Assembly: GCA_026986905.1 (NCBI GenBank)
Contig: JALSNQ010000012.1
Span: forward strand, 1 to 34,812
Origin: Thermofilaceae archaeon
GTDB taxonomy: Archaea; Thermoproteota; Thermoprotei; Thermofilales; Thermofilaceae
DNA: 34,812 bases
Direction of reading: 5' to 3'
This document shows, in pieces, positions 16,212 through 23,543 of this stretch. A program made the translations under genes and the position numbers. The notes beneath the pieces are model-generated. The model was not told the DNA's origin. It saw only the letters and a program-made list of their open reading frames with translations, and made no database searches. The number at the start of each line of letters is the position of its first letter. The stretch's first letter is position 1.

Positions 16212-17215
16212 GTTAGCCTCACCCTCGGATCAACGTAGGCGTACAGGAGGTCGACCACGAAGTTGACTATCAGGTAGACGAGGCCTATCAGGAAGGTGCC
16301 GGCCATTATGACCGGGTAGTCCATGGCGTAGGTTGAGACCACCAGGTAGCGGCCGAGGCCTGCTATGGCGAATATCGTCTCCGTGATTATTGCGCCCCCG
16401 AGGAGGCCGCCGAACTGCAGGCCCGCAACCGTGATGATCGGTATTATAGCGTTCTTCAAGGCGTGCTTAACCATTATCACCCTCTCGGGGAGCCCCTTCA
16501 TGCGGCAGTAGTCTATGAAGTCGGCGCTGAGCGTGTCGAGAAGGCTCCCCCTCATCAGCCTGGCGATGACCGCGGCGCCGGGCGTGGCGAGCGAGATGCT
16601 GGGCAGGAGGAAGTGGAGGAAATTGTCGACGAACGCGCCCCAGTCGCCGCATAGAATGCTGTCGAAGAGGTACATGCCGGTGTAGACGACCCTGGGCTTG
16701 CGGCCCAGTCCGAATCCGGGTAGCCAGCCGAGCCAGTAATAGAATATCATCTGGAAGGCTATGGCTAGTAGGAAGTAGGGCACGGAGTAGCCTATCACCG
16801 ATAGCACGCGTATGGCCTGGTCGAGCTTCGTGTTGTTCCTCATAGCGGCCGCTATGCCGAGGGGGATCCCCGCGACCAGGATGAAGAACTCGCCCAGGAT
16901 GGCCAGCTGGAAGGTGACAGGGAAGTATATTGAAAGCTCCTTGAGTATAGGCCTGCTCGTCACTATAGACGTCCCCCAGTTGCCCGTGAAGAGGTCGCAT
17001 ATGTAGAGCCAGAGCTGGATGTACCACGGCTGGTCTAGGTGGTACATCTTCTTGATCAATGCGAGGGTCTGCGGGTTCATGTGCCTGGCGAAGGCGCCCT
17101 TAGCGGGCAATGCTGGGACAAGGTGGGATATAATGAAGGTTATAACTATCACGCCCAGCAGGGTCGGCACAAACGTGAGCAGGCGCCGGGCGATGTAGTA
17201 CTTAAAATCCCCCAT
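16208..17215 (-). CDS. DppB/OppB-like ABC permease, importer 2
   Basis: A 335-aa permease with the classic DppB start YYIARRLLTFVPTLLGVIVITFIISHLVP. It also has the extracytoplasmic HLDQPWYIQLWLYICDLFTGNWG and the coupling motif FIDYCRMKGLPERVIMVKHALKN. The end of the core is ETIFAIAGLGRYLV, and the C-terminus YAYVDPRVRLT is family-typical. Six helices are predictable. The ATG at 17215 follows tttttatat closely, with little room for a leader, so it may be translated from a read-through transcript of the binding-protein gene 62 bp upstream. Confidence 0.94.
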   Translation of the reverse strand: MGDFKYYIARRLLTFVPTLLGVIVITFIISHLVPALPAKGAFARHMNPQTLALIKKMYHLDQPWYIQLWLYICDLFTGNWGTSIVTSRPILKELSIYFPVTFQLAILGEFFILVAGIPLGIAAAMRNNTKLDQAIRVLSVIGYSVPYFLLAIAFQMIFYYWLGWLPGFGLGRKPRVVYTGMYLFDSILCGDWGAFVDNFLHFLLPSISLATPGAAVIARLMRGSLLDTLSADFIDYCRMKGLPERVIMVKHALKNAIIPIITVAGLQFGGLLGGAIITETIFAIAGLGRYLVVSTYAMDYPVIMAGTFLIGLVYLIVNFVVDLLYAYVDPRVRLT

Positions 17216-17236
17216 ATAAAAACACCCTGCATCTAA

Positions 17237-17252
17237 TTCCTTAAGGAAAAAA
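17237..17252 (-). terminator. Palindrome plus T run between binding protein 2 and the permease genes
   Basis: A perfect 12-bp palindrome ttccttaaggaa (17237-17248) abuts, in the minus-strand reading, a run of six T (17247-17252) located about 25 nt after the stop of the binding-protein gene. The T run is a likely partial terminator. The palindrome could be a processing or protein-binding site. Confidence 0.4.
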
Positions 17253-17277
17253 GGGATTTGTTGTATTGCAGCGCCCC

Positions 17278-19314
17278 TTAGGGCGCAGGCCCTACGAGCA
17301 GCTTCACGCCGGCCATCTCGATGGGCTTAGCGTTCGCTACGGCGAGGCCCGCAACCTTGACCGTGGCGAAGTGCCAGCCGCCCTGCATGAGCGGGTAGGC
17401 GTAGTCGTCGGGGTCTGCGTAGTCTGGCGCCCAGCCGAGTATGGCCACGTCGTAGTCGCCGTTTGTGATCTTCTTAAGGTATGTTGGCCAGCTGAAGGTC
17501 TGGACCTTCACCTTGAAGCCTAGCTTCTGCCACTCGTTCTGGAGCAGCGTCGCAATCATCTCTCTGGGCTTGTTGCCCTGGTTGTAGATTATGGTTATAG
17601 TGTACTTGGTCGGGTCTATGCCGCTCTTCTTGAGCAGCTCCTTGGCCTTAGCTATCCTCTGCTCCTCGCTCATGGTCTTCCAGTAGTCCAGCGGCACGTT
17701 GTCTGTATAGCCGAGCATGCCCTTCGGGATCACACCCGATACGGGCATGAGGTGGCCCCTGTAGACCTGCTTGATTATGAACTCGAAGGGCGTCGCGTAG
17801 GCGAGGGCCTGCCTCACGTAGAGGTTGTTGAAGGGCTCCTTCTTGTTGTTCAGATAGATGTGCGTTATGTCGAAGGTGCCGCCCATCCACGGCATGAGGA
17901 ACTTCCACGTCTTCCCGTTGTACTGGAGCGTCTTGCCCTCCATCTTGTCCTCGCTCTGCGGCGAGACGACGCCGTAGTCGAGGTCGCCCTTCTGGAGGGC
18001 AAGTATCCTCGACTCCTCCTCGGGTATTATCTTGATAACCCACTTCTTGATTGTGGGCTTGGGCTCACCCCAGTAGTACGGGTTCACCTCGTAGACGAGC
18101 TCCTGGTTGTGCGTCCAGCTGACAAGGTAGTAGGGGCCGGTGCCGACAGGGTGCTCGTTGTACCACTTGAGCGCAAGCGGATCCTTGGTGCTGTTGTGCA
18201 GCGCCACGGCCTTCTCGCTTACTATGCTGCCGACGTTGGTGGCGAGGCAGCTCATGATGGCCAGGTACGGCCTCTTAAGCTCTATCACGACGTAGCCGGC
18301 TATCTCGGTCTTAGCCTTGTGCCACGGCACGTAGCTGAACTTTTCCTTGAAGAGGTTTATCCACTGGTCCATGCTGTTTATAGTATACTCCTTGCCCAGG
18401 ATCGGGGCCACGAGGCCCTCCTTCAACGCGGCCTCCATGTCCTTCTCGCTTATCACGTAGGCCTTCTTCACGAAGTCGCTGATTATCCACTCAGGGTAGT
18501 CCACCTTCTCGTAGTTGGCGGACTCTATAATCCTGTTAATACTGTAGGCTACGTCCTCGGGCGTCATGTCGAACGTCTTCTTGTCCCACGGGTCGTAGAA
18601 GACGAGGCCCTTCCTTATGGCGAAGTAGAGCTTGGTTCCATCCTTGCTCATAGCCCACGCATACGCGGCCTCGGGGACAACGTTCTTCGAGTCGTTGCCG
18701 TAGTAGAAGACGAGCCTGTTGTACAGCTGTATACCGGCGCCCCAGCCGGCGGTCTCATAGGTCTGTGCAGGGTCCAGGCTCTCGGGCTCACCTATGTCTC
18801 CGACGTCCACCTCGTTAGGCCTGGGGGCGTTGGGATCCTTCGTTACGAACTGCCACTGGTTGTCGGCCAGAACCGGGTTGAAGAACGGGAAGTGCATCCA
18901 GCTCCAGTAGTGCCTCCTAGCCTTCGCCTGGCCAAGCCATATCATGGGAACCTCGTAGTTCGAGATCGCCTGGATAACGTTGTATAGCTTCTCCCTGATG
19001 ACGGGGTTGGTCTCGTACTTCGCAGCCTGCAGGAGCGCGTCTACGCTCTTATTGCTGAAGAAGGCGGGGTTTATGTTAGAGAAGCCTACTAGCTTCTCGG
19101 GTGGCGGCGTGGCGCCGCTGTAGCTCACCACTATGTCTGGCTTGTACTCCTTAACCTGGACTACGGTCTGGGTCTGGTTCCTGTACACGACCTTCGTCTG
19201 GTTCCTATAGACTACTTGTGTCTTGATCTTGGGTGGAGCGAAAACGTAGCCGGCCGCGAAGCCCACTAAGAGGCCTACTATCAGGAGTACTGCGGCCATA
19301 GTTTTTGCGTCCAT
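17278..19314 (-). CDS. ABC importer solute-binding protein, family 5, apparently circularly permuted with an N-terminal membrane anchor (importer 2)
   Basis: A 678-aa protein. Residues 6-27 are an uncleaved-looking helix (MAAVLLIVGLLVGFAAGYVF), followed by a linker with a duplicated VVYRNQT (34-40, 42-48). Next comes NKSVDALLQAAKYETNPVIR...YNVIQAISNYEVPMIW (about 87-126), which in DppA/OppA is the C-terminal helical region. The usual N-terminus follows: GDIGEPESLDP (172-182), LYNRLVFYYG (197-206), FAIRKGLVFYD (231-241), MTPEDVAYSINR (250-261), then VGTGPYYLVSW (390-400) and NPYYWGEPKP (411-420). After these come ALQKGDLDYG (439-448), LYVRQALAYAT (498-508) and DYDVAILGWAPDYADPDDYA (620-639). 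The chain stops soon after, where the C-terminal region would be expected. Anchored outside the cell, it delivers ligand to the permeases downstream. The TATA-like element at 19343-19351 supports the ATG at 19314. Confidence 0.9.
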   Translation of the reverse strand: MDAKTMAAVLLIVGLLVGFAAGYVFAPPKIKTQVVYRNQTKVVYRNQTQTVVQVKEYKPDIVVSYSGATPPPEKLVGFSNINPAFFSNKSVDALLQAAKYETNPVIREKLYNVIQAISNYEVPMIWLGQAKARRHYWSWMHFPFFNPVLADNQWQFVTKDPNAPRPNEVDVGDIGEPESLDPAQTYETAGWGAGIQLYNRLVFYYGNDSKNVVPEAAYAWAMSKDGTKLYFAIRKGLVFYDPWDKKTFDMTPEDVAYSINRIIESANYEKVDYPEWIISDFVKKAYVISEKDMEAALKEGLVAPILGKEYTINSMDQWINLFKEKFSYVPWHKAKTEIAGYVVIELKRPYLAIMSCLATNVGSIVSEKAVALHNSTKDPLALKWYNEHPVGTGPYYLVSWTHNQELVYEVNPYYWGEPKPTIKKWVIKIIPEEESRILALQKGDLDYGVVSPQSEDKMEGKTLQYNGKTWKFLMPWMGGTFDITHIYLNNKKEPFNNLYVRQALAYATPFEFIIKQVYRGHLMPVSGVIPKGMLGYTDNVPLDYWKTMSEEQRIAKAKELLKKSGIDPTKYTITIIYNQGNKPREMIATLLQNEWQKLGFKVKVQTFSWPTYLKKITNGDYDVAILGWAPDYADPDDYAYPLMQGGWHFATVKVAGLAVANAKPIEMAGVKLLVGPAP
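19171..19215 (-). repeat. Short coding tandem repeat (VVYRNQT twice) in the binding protein 2 linker
   Basis: The membrane-proximal linker repeats seven residues, VVYRNQT, with one residue between the copies. Each copy holds an N-glycosylation sequon (NQT). It looks like a small in-frame duplication that lengthens a glycosylated stalk. Confidence 0.6.
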
Positions 19315-19342
19315 GGCTTATCCGCTTGATAAAACTTGGTCA

Positions 19343-19351
19343 TAATTTAAG
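19343..19351 (-). promoter_or_regulatory. TATA-like element of the importer 2 operon
   Basis: The minus strand reads cttaaatta centred about 33 nt before the ATG at 19314, in a 204-bp AT-rich divergent spacer shared with the Lrp gene. The spacer also holds a gtttaaac palindrome (19407-19414) and an imperfect gaaatatttttc (19451-19462), either of which could be a regulator site. That is inference. Confidence 0.45.
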
Positions 19352-19482
19352 TTTTTCTATCGAGCCCCTGGATGAATGTAAAGCCGGTTTATAGCTCTAC
19401 ACCGTCGTTTAAACATTTTTTACACTTATAACTGGGCGACACGTCCACTTGAAATATTTTTCTATAACGCTGTGGATAACAC

Positions 19483-19491
19483 GTTTTTAAT
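19483..19491 (+). promoter_or_regulatory. TATA-like element of the Lrp gene
   Basis: gtttttaat lies about 30 nt before the ATG at 19519. The start also has an agggta ribosome site, so a short leader is possible. Confidence 0.4.
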
Positions 19492-19518
19492 CCCACTACA
19501 GGTTATTGGATTAGGGTA

Positions 19519-19950
19519 ATGGTAATGCCTCTGGACGGGAAAGACAAAAAGATAATAGAGATACTCACGAGGAATGCTAGAAGCACCTTCACGGAGATAG
19601 CCCGCGAGATAGGCATAACGGACGTCGCCGTGAAGAAGAGGCTTAAGAAGCTCGAAAACCAGGGCGTAATTAAGGGATACACTGTAATAGTGGATCCCCT
19701 AAAGCTCGGGTACAAGAACGTGGCCCTGGTCGGCGTCGACACAGAACCCGACAAGATTCTAGAGGTGGCGAAGAAACTCGCCGAGAAAAAGTACACTAAG
19801 AGCGTGTACCTCACCACGGGTGACCACATGATAATGACCGAGATATGGGCTGGCGGCAACGGGGACATGATGAAGATAATAGAAGAGATAGGTAGCCTAG
19901 AAGGCGTCAAAAAGGTCTGCCCCGCGATAGTCCTCGAACGCATAAAGTAG
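19519..19950 (+). CDS. Lrp/AsnC family transcriptional regulator
   Basis: A 143-aa regulator. The N-terminal helix-turn-helix is at about residues 8-47 (DKKIIEILTRNARSTFTEIA, then IGITDVAVKKRLKKLENQGVI). Next is the linker strand KGYTVIVDPLKLGY and a C-terminal RAM/AsnC ligand-binding domain (ALVGVDTEPDKILEV...VYLTTGDHMIMTEIWA). Family members form dimers/octamers and respond to amino acids. It is divergent from the importer 2 operon, which is therefore its most likely target besides itself. The ATG at 19519 has agggta upstream; the ATG two codons on is an alternative. The last 44 bp overlap the convergent nuclease gene. Confidence 0.93.
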   Translation: MVMPLDGKDKKIIEILTRNARSTFTEIAREIGITDVAVKKRLKKLENQGVIKGYTVIVDPLKLGYKNVALVGVDTEPDKILEVAKKLAEKKYTKSVYLTTGDHMIMTEIWAGGNGDMMKIIEEIGSLEGVKKVCPAIVLERIK

Positions 19951-20548
19951 CCAAGAAGAGGAGTTCTGCCTGGAGCCTTAGCGAATGGTACCCGCCCTTC
20001 GCCGTGATCGCCCCCTTCTCCCTTAGCCGGGCGATAACCCCGGAGAGCTCGCCGGCGTCTACCCCGAGACGGCGCGCGGCTTCCTCGAAGCTCCTGGAAA
20101 AGGCTAACGCCTTCACGGCCTCCAAATCCTCATCCCCGAGTACTAGGGGGTTTACGGCGAAGGCCTCAGCTAGCACTTTTTCTACAGCCTTCTCGACGGC
20201 AGCGTGGAGCTGTTCGGGCTCGGCAAGCAGGTAGTCCGGGTAGAGGAGGACTTCTACTCCAAGCTGCTCGGCGTAGGCCCTAGCCGAGGCGTCGGCGAAG
20301 CCTCTAGCCACTATGAGGGGCTTTGCGCCTATTAGCTGGGCGTTGCTGTAGGCCTGCCTCACGTCTGTTGTCGACACCCTCCCAGACTTCACCTCAACGG
20401 CGTATCTCTCTCCACCCTTCTCCGCGAGTATGTCTATCTCAGCAAGCTTGACGCCGCCTTTTTCCACGACGTGCCTCCTATCCAGCAGCCTGTAGCCGAG
20501 GGCGTCGAGTAGCGCCTCGGCCAGGTATTCCGCCCATACACCCTTCAT
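19907..20548 (-). CDS. Predicted RecB-like (PD-(D/E)XK) nuclease with C-terminal winged-helix-like region
   Basis: A 213-aa protein. The N-terminal domain matches the archaeal RecB-like/Holliday-resolvase-type fold: WAEYLAEALLDALGY helix, then AEIDILAEKGGERYAVEVKSG with the catalytic D38 and E51-V-K53, then a following helix with QAYSNAQ. This is the D...ExK arrangement of the superfamily. Residues about 125-200 (DEDLEAVKALAFSRSFEEAA, RRLGVDAGELSGVIARLREKG) look like a winged helix-turn-helix. It probably cuts or processes DNA ends; the actual substrate is unknown. The 3' end overlaps the Lrp gene by 44 bp. It is divergent from the YjbQ pair by about 34 bp. Confidence 0.82.
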   Translation of the reverse strand: MKGVWAEYLAEALLDALGYRLLDRRHVVEKGGVKLAEIDILAEKGGERYAVEVKSGRVSTTDVRQAYSNAQLIGAKPLIVARGFADASARAYAEQLGVEVLLYPDYLLAEPEQLHAAVEKAVEKVLAEAFAVNPLVLGDEDLEAVKALAFSRSFEEAARRLGVDAGELSGVIARLREKGAITAKGGYHSLRLQAELLFLATLCVRGLSRGRPF

Positions 20549-20582
20549 AATCCTTATCCCGTATAGCTGCGATATAGGAGTG

Positions 20583-20942
20583 ATGGCCCGTATACTGGAG
20601 CTTGAAAGCGGGGGCAGGGGGGCCTACGACGTCACCCCTCTACTAGAGAAAGAGGCCGGCGGCGTAGAGTCGGGCATACTGGTAGCCTCCACTCTTTCCC
20701 CGCACACCAGGCTAGTCACCATAGAGTATGAGCCGCGCCTCCTGAGGGATTTTGAACGCTTCCTCGACTCTCTACCGGGGCCGGATCTGCTCAGGGAAAG
20801 CATATTCCCGGTAAGCGTCGCAGTACCCGTCCGCGGAGGGGGGCTAGAGCTCGGATCATTCCAGCAGGTGGTGCTGCTCGACCTAAACGAGGCCCCGGGG
20901 CGGCGGCGCATAATGGTTGAGGTGGTAGCCCTTGATGGTTGA
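20583..20942 (+). CDS. YjbQ/UPF0047 family protein, first of a tandem pair
   Basis: A 119-120 aa protein (GTG at 20580 or ATG at 20583) resembling the YjbQ (UPF0047) family, whose members form trimers and have been linked to thiamine-phosphate synthase activity. Recognisable parts are GILVASTLSPHTRLVTIEYEP (compare the family's G...PHTTA...NE), a helix DFERFLDSLPGPDLL, then SVAVPVRGGGLELGSFQQVVL and RRRIMVEVV (compare the family's G.SL.VPV..G.L.LGTWQ and R.R.V.V). The family's H...AH segment before the SVAVPV strand is absent (LLRESIF instead). It overlaps the second copy by 8 bp. The two are probably co-translated and may form a mixed oligomer. Confidence 0.72.
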   Translation: MARILELESGGRGAYDVTPLLEKEAGGVESGILVASTLSPHTRLVTIEYEPRLLRDFERFLDSLPGPDLLRESIFPVSVAVPVRGGGLELGSFQQVVLLDLNEAPGRRRIMVEVVALDG

Positions 20943-21315
20943 ACACGAGATAGTGACTCATGGCCCAAACGCCCTCTTCGAGCTCACGGGGGTCGTCGAG
21001 CGTGTAGCCAGGGAGCTGGGCGACGGCGTGGTAGTGGTGTTCTCTAAGGGATCTACGGGGGCGCTGGTGGTTATACCCTCGGAGGCAGCGGAGGAGTACA
21101 GGGACGCTATATGGGGCCTCGTCCCACTCGAGGGGTGGGAGCACCCCGGTAACGCGTATGCGCATCTAAGGTCGACACTCATTGGTACGAGCATTTTTAT
21201 CCCTGTAAGCGGCGGCCAGCTGGGCATACCCGAGGGCTATGGCGTATTCTTCCTGGAGAACCAGGTTGCAAATGCCAGGCATAGAAAAATATATATTGCC
21301 GGACTGCCCGGCTAG
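20935..21315 (+). CDS. YjbQ/UPF0047 family protein, second of a tandem pair
   Basis: A 126-aa homologue of the same family. It keeps the half missing from its neighbour: WEHPGNAYAHLRSTLIGTSI, IPVSGGQLGIPEGYGVFFLE and RHRKIYIAGL match the family's H.GNADAH..S.L.G.S, PV..G.L.LG...I.F.E and R.R.I. Conversely its N-terminal half reads GALVVIPSEAA where the family has PHTTA, so that histidine is missing. The ATG at 20935 is preferred over the TTG at 20932 and follows ggtgg. It overlaps the first gene's stop, so the pair is an operon. It ends 4 bp into the convergent small gene at 21312. Confidence 0.76.
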   Translation: MVEHEIVTHGPNALFELTGVVERVARELGDGVVVVFSKGSTGALVVIPSEAAEEYRDAIWGLVPLEGWEHPGNAYAHLRSTLIGTSIFIPVSGGQLGIPEGYGVFFLENQVANARHRKIYIAGLPG

Positions 21316-21653
21316 GCCTCCGAGATACTTATAGGCCTGCCGAGTGCCCTGTAGATGGCCTCTAGGAGCTCTTTTTCAGCCTTCTTCGCCTTGCTCCTCC
21401 CAAGCAGCCCTCCTGTCAGGAAGCTCCTCGTCTCGCTGGTGTCCAGGCGAAGCCCGATGTACTCCCCCTGCTGGTACGCCGTGATTGTCGCTTCACCCTC
21501 CCAGAGCAGTAGTCCTCCCCGCTTAACCTTCACGGTCGCTGGATGCATGTACTCGACCCCTCCTTTCCCGGCGCCCACGAGGGCTCTGTACACCGCGTAC
21601 GCCGCCTGCTGCGGGCTCCAGCCCGGGAGCCTGAACCAAAGTATCTTAGCCAT
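21312..21653 (-). CDS. Small protein of unknown function, coupled to the PP-loop gene
   Basis: A 113-aa soluble protein I do not recognise. It begins MAKILWFRLPGWSPQQAAYA and has beta strands with charged faces (ATVKVKRGGLLLWEGEATIT, EYIGLRLDTSE). It ends in a Lys/Glu-rich helix (SKAKKAEKELLEAIYRAL). The frame is open 22 codons further upstream, but the ATG at 21653 overlaps the upstream stop as ATGGCTAA, the same type of coupled junction used by the importer 2 ATPases. Coupling suggests a partner role for the PP-loop enzyme; this is inference. Confidence 0.65.
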   Translation of the reverse strand: MAKILWFRLPGWSPQQAAYAVYRALVGAGKGGVEYMHPATVKVKRGGLLLWEGEATITAYQQGEYIGLRLDTSETRSFLTGGLLGRSKAKKAEKELLEAIYRALGRPISISEA

Positions 21654-22752
21654 CGCGTGTAGTAGCAGGGGCGCCAGAAAATATACCGTCGGGTTTACCC
21701 GTGGAGTAAAGGCCCGCATGCAGCCACATGCTTCTAAACATCTCCCTTGCCTCGTCTAGGCCCACCATGTCTCCGCCTTCAGGGTCTTCCCGTGCGATCA
21801 TGGTCGCCAGGGACGGGGTGAAGCGCCACAGGTGGCGTCCCCAGAACGCGTCCCACTCCAGGCGGGGGCTGTAGAGCCTCCACCATTCTCTCCTGGCGAC
21901 GTCTAGGATGAGGCCCTCGTCTTCAACCTCGGTTCTGTGGGCGTAGAGCTCGTATAGGCTCCTGTAGGGGCAATACTTGCAGGAGACCCGGGGCACGCCG
22001 TCTAGGTAGTCTGGATGCACGAGGCCCTCCGACGCCACTATACCCGCGACGTCGAGCACCTCCATGTCGTACACAATGTTCAGAGTTGGGCCTTCCAGGA
22101 ATGTGTCCTTACGCTTCATCTCGCCGAGCCTACGCATCCTTTTCCCGGCCTCGTTCATTCTCTCCGCCTTCGCCTCGTAGTCGGCTTCAACGGCCTTCTT
22201 GGCGGCTCTGAGAGCCCTAGTCTTAAGGTAGGTGCACCACCTCGACCCTCTGTGAGGCAGGCCGCGCGTCTCCAAGTAGTAGAGCAGGCGTCTTCTATCA
22301 GCCTCTACTACCAGCAGCTCGACGCCCAGCCTCTCCGCGGCTCTCTCCACGAAGTCGATGTTTGACGGCGGCTCCAGGTACGGCATGTGGACGTACACCG
22401 CCACAAGTTTGAAATCCACGAGCCTGCGGAGCCTTGAGAGTAGCACCAGGCTGGCGGTACTATCCTTGCCCCCGCTGAAATCCGCCATGACCGTTTTCCC
22501 ACGGAGCCTCTCCCCGTACCTCTCGGCCACGACGCTCAGCCTACCCTCCACGTCGACGCGCGGCACCAGCGGCGGGGTATGCGGCGCCTCCCAGAAGGTC
22601 TTGAGCAGAGGCCCCCTGTACCCTCTGCCCTCCCGTCCACGCCAGAAGTAGTACTTCGACGCCCTGCCGTCATAGGTCTCCAAAAAATCGGGGATTGTTC
22701 TTACATAGCAGCATGCTTCTCCGCTCCTGTAGACAGGGTATCGCTCCCTCAT
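21646..22752 (-). CDS. PP-loop ATPase of the PAPS reductase-like family
   Basis: A 368-aa protein. The adenine nucleotide alpha-hydrolase/PAPS reductase signature is DFSGGKDSTA with SGGKDS at 93-98. It is followed by a Rossmann-like pattern (VYVHMPYLEP, LLVVEADRRRL) and HRGSRWCTYLKTRAL (Cys173). Cysteines at 14-15 (ACCYV), 173, 258 and 261 (SCKYCPYR) could bind zinc or an Fe-S cluster. C-terminal residues 270-350 are Trp/Arg-rich (REWWRLYSPRLEWDAFWGRH). Such archaeal proteins carry the PAPS reductase label, but many probably adenylate other substrates, for example in sulfur transfer to RNA or cofactors. It follows the phosphorylase gene by 29 bp and overlaps the small gene after it. Confidence 0.82.
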   Translation of the reverse strand: MRERYPVYRSGEACCYVRTIPDFLETYDGRASKYYFWRGREGRGYRGPLLKTFWEAPHTPPLVPRVDVEGRLSVVAERYGERLRGKTVMADFSGGKDSTASLVLLSRLRRLVDFKLVAVYVHMPYLEPPSNIDFVERAAERLGVELLVVEADRRRLLYYLETRGLPHRGSRWCTYLKTRALRAAKKAVEADYEAKAERMNEAGKRMRRLGEMKRKDTFLEGPTLNIVYDMEVLDVAGIVASEGLVHPDYLDGVPRVSCKYCPYRSLYELYAHRTEVEDEGLILDVARREWWRLYSPRLEWDAFWGRHLWRFTPSLATMIAREDPEGGDMVGLDEAREMFRSMWLHAGLYSTGKPDGIFSGAPATTRDG

Positions 22753-22781
22753 GTACCCTTATCCTCTCCGCCCGTCGCGGC

Positions 22782-23507
22782 CTATACCTCCGTCCTCACG
22801 GCGGCTCTGAGCGCCGCTTCAACCATCTTTAACTCAAGCTCCTCTCTCCCCTCCTCCAGCTCGGTGCCGTGCACCATGTTGTCGACCACTAGGGCCAGTC
22901 CCCCCGTCTTGAATCCGCGGAGCCTGCCTAGCCCGTAGAGTATGGCGGCCTCCATTTCGAGTATGGTTACCCCCATCTTTGCCCAGCGCTCAGCGTTCTC
23001 CTCCACCTTGTGGAACGCGTCGTGGCTCAGCGTTACGCCCCTCATGTAGCGGAGCCTCATGCTCTTCAGGGAGTCCTCTAGGGCTTCCACCACCTCCGGC
23101 GTAGCTGAAGCAGGGAAGGAGGTGTCGCCGAAGTACATCCCCATAGTGCCCCCGCGCTCGTACGCCGCGGCCTCGATGAGAACTATGGTGCCGACCTCAG
23201 CGTTAGGATCCAGGGCGCCGCAGGTGCCGGCCCTTATTATAAGCTTGGCCCCGAGCATGGCAAGCTCCTCGAAGACTATGGCCGCGCTAGGCGCCCCTAT
23301 GCCGTGCGTCGCCAGGGTGACCGGCGTGTCCTCATACTTGCCGGTCACTACGAGGTAGCCGCGGTGCCTGTTCACCACGCGTGGCTCCTCTAGGAGGCAG
23401 GTGGCCTTCTCCACCCTTCCCGGATCCCCCATAGCGACTATCCTCGGGGCTATGTCTTCGGGCTTAGCGAGTATATGGTACACCTTCTTGGAGAGGGGGT
23501 GCTTCAT
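22782..23507 (-). CDS. Purine/MTA/uridine phosphorylase family (hexameric NP-I type)
   Basis: Cleaves nucleosides with phosphate. It has YHILAKPEDIAPRIVAMGDPGR (phosphate-binding GDPGR near residues 27-31), then HGIGAPSAAIVFEELAMLGA, RAGTCGAL and a substrate-ribose EMEAA at about 184-188. This is the order seen in Sulfolobus 5'-methylthioadenosine phosphorylase and in uridine phosphorylases. The start YHILAK and the FEELAMLGA segment resemble the Sulfolobus MTA phosphorylase most, as I recall it, so salvage of methylthioadenosine and purine nucleosides is the favoured role. The ATG at 23507 is preferred to the TTG at 23513. It lies between the MBL gene (36 bp) and the PP-loop gene. Confidence 0.88.
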   Translation of the reverse strand: MKHPLSKKVYHILAKPEDIAPRIVAMGDPGRVEKATCLLEEPRVVNRHRGYLVVTGKYEDTPVTLATHGIGAPSAAIVFEELAMLGAKLIIRAGTCGALDPNAEVGTIVLIEAAAYERGGTMGMYFGDTSFPASATPEVVEALEDSLKSMRLRYMRGVTLSHDAFHKVEENAERWAKMGVTILEMEAAILYGLGRLRGFKTGGLALVVDNMVHGTELEEGREELELKMVEAALRAAVRTEV

Positions 23508-23543
23508 GCCCAACCTTTACCCCCATTTTCCTAGCTGCCCCGG

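Noticed and set aside
17752-18987. Long open frame on the plus strand opposite binding protein 2 (similar ones at 3019-3969 and 8267-9301)
   Set aside because: They lie wholly antisense to clear importer genes, have no recognisable domains and are rich in Val/Leu/Arg/Gly as expected of shadows in GC-rich DNA.
17278-19314. Assembly rearrangement as the cause of the permuted order in binding protein 2
   Set aside because: The frame is uninterrupted, the anchor and linker join smoothly, and the other binding protein shows the same phenomenon at another point; only independent sequencing could exclude it fully.
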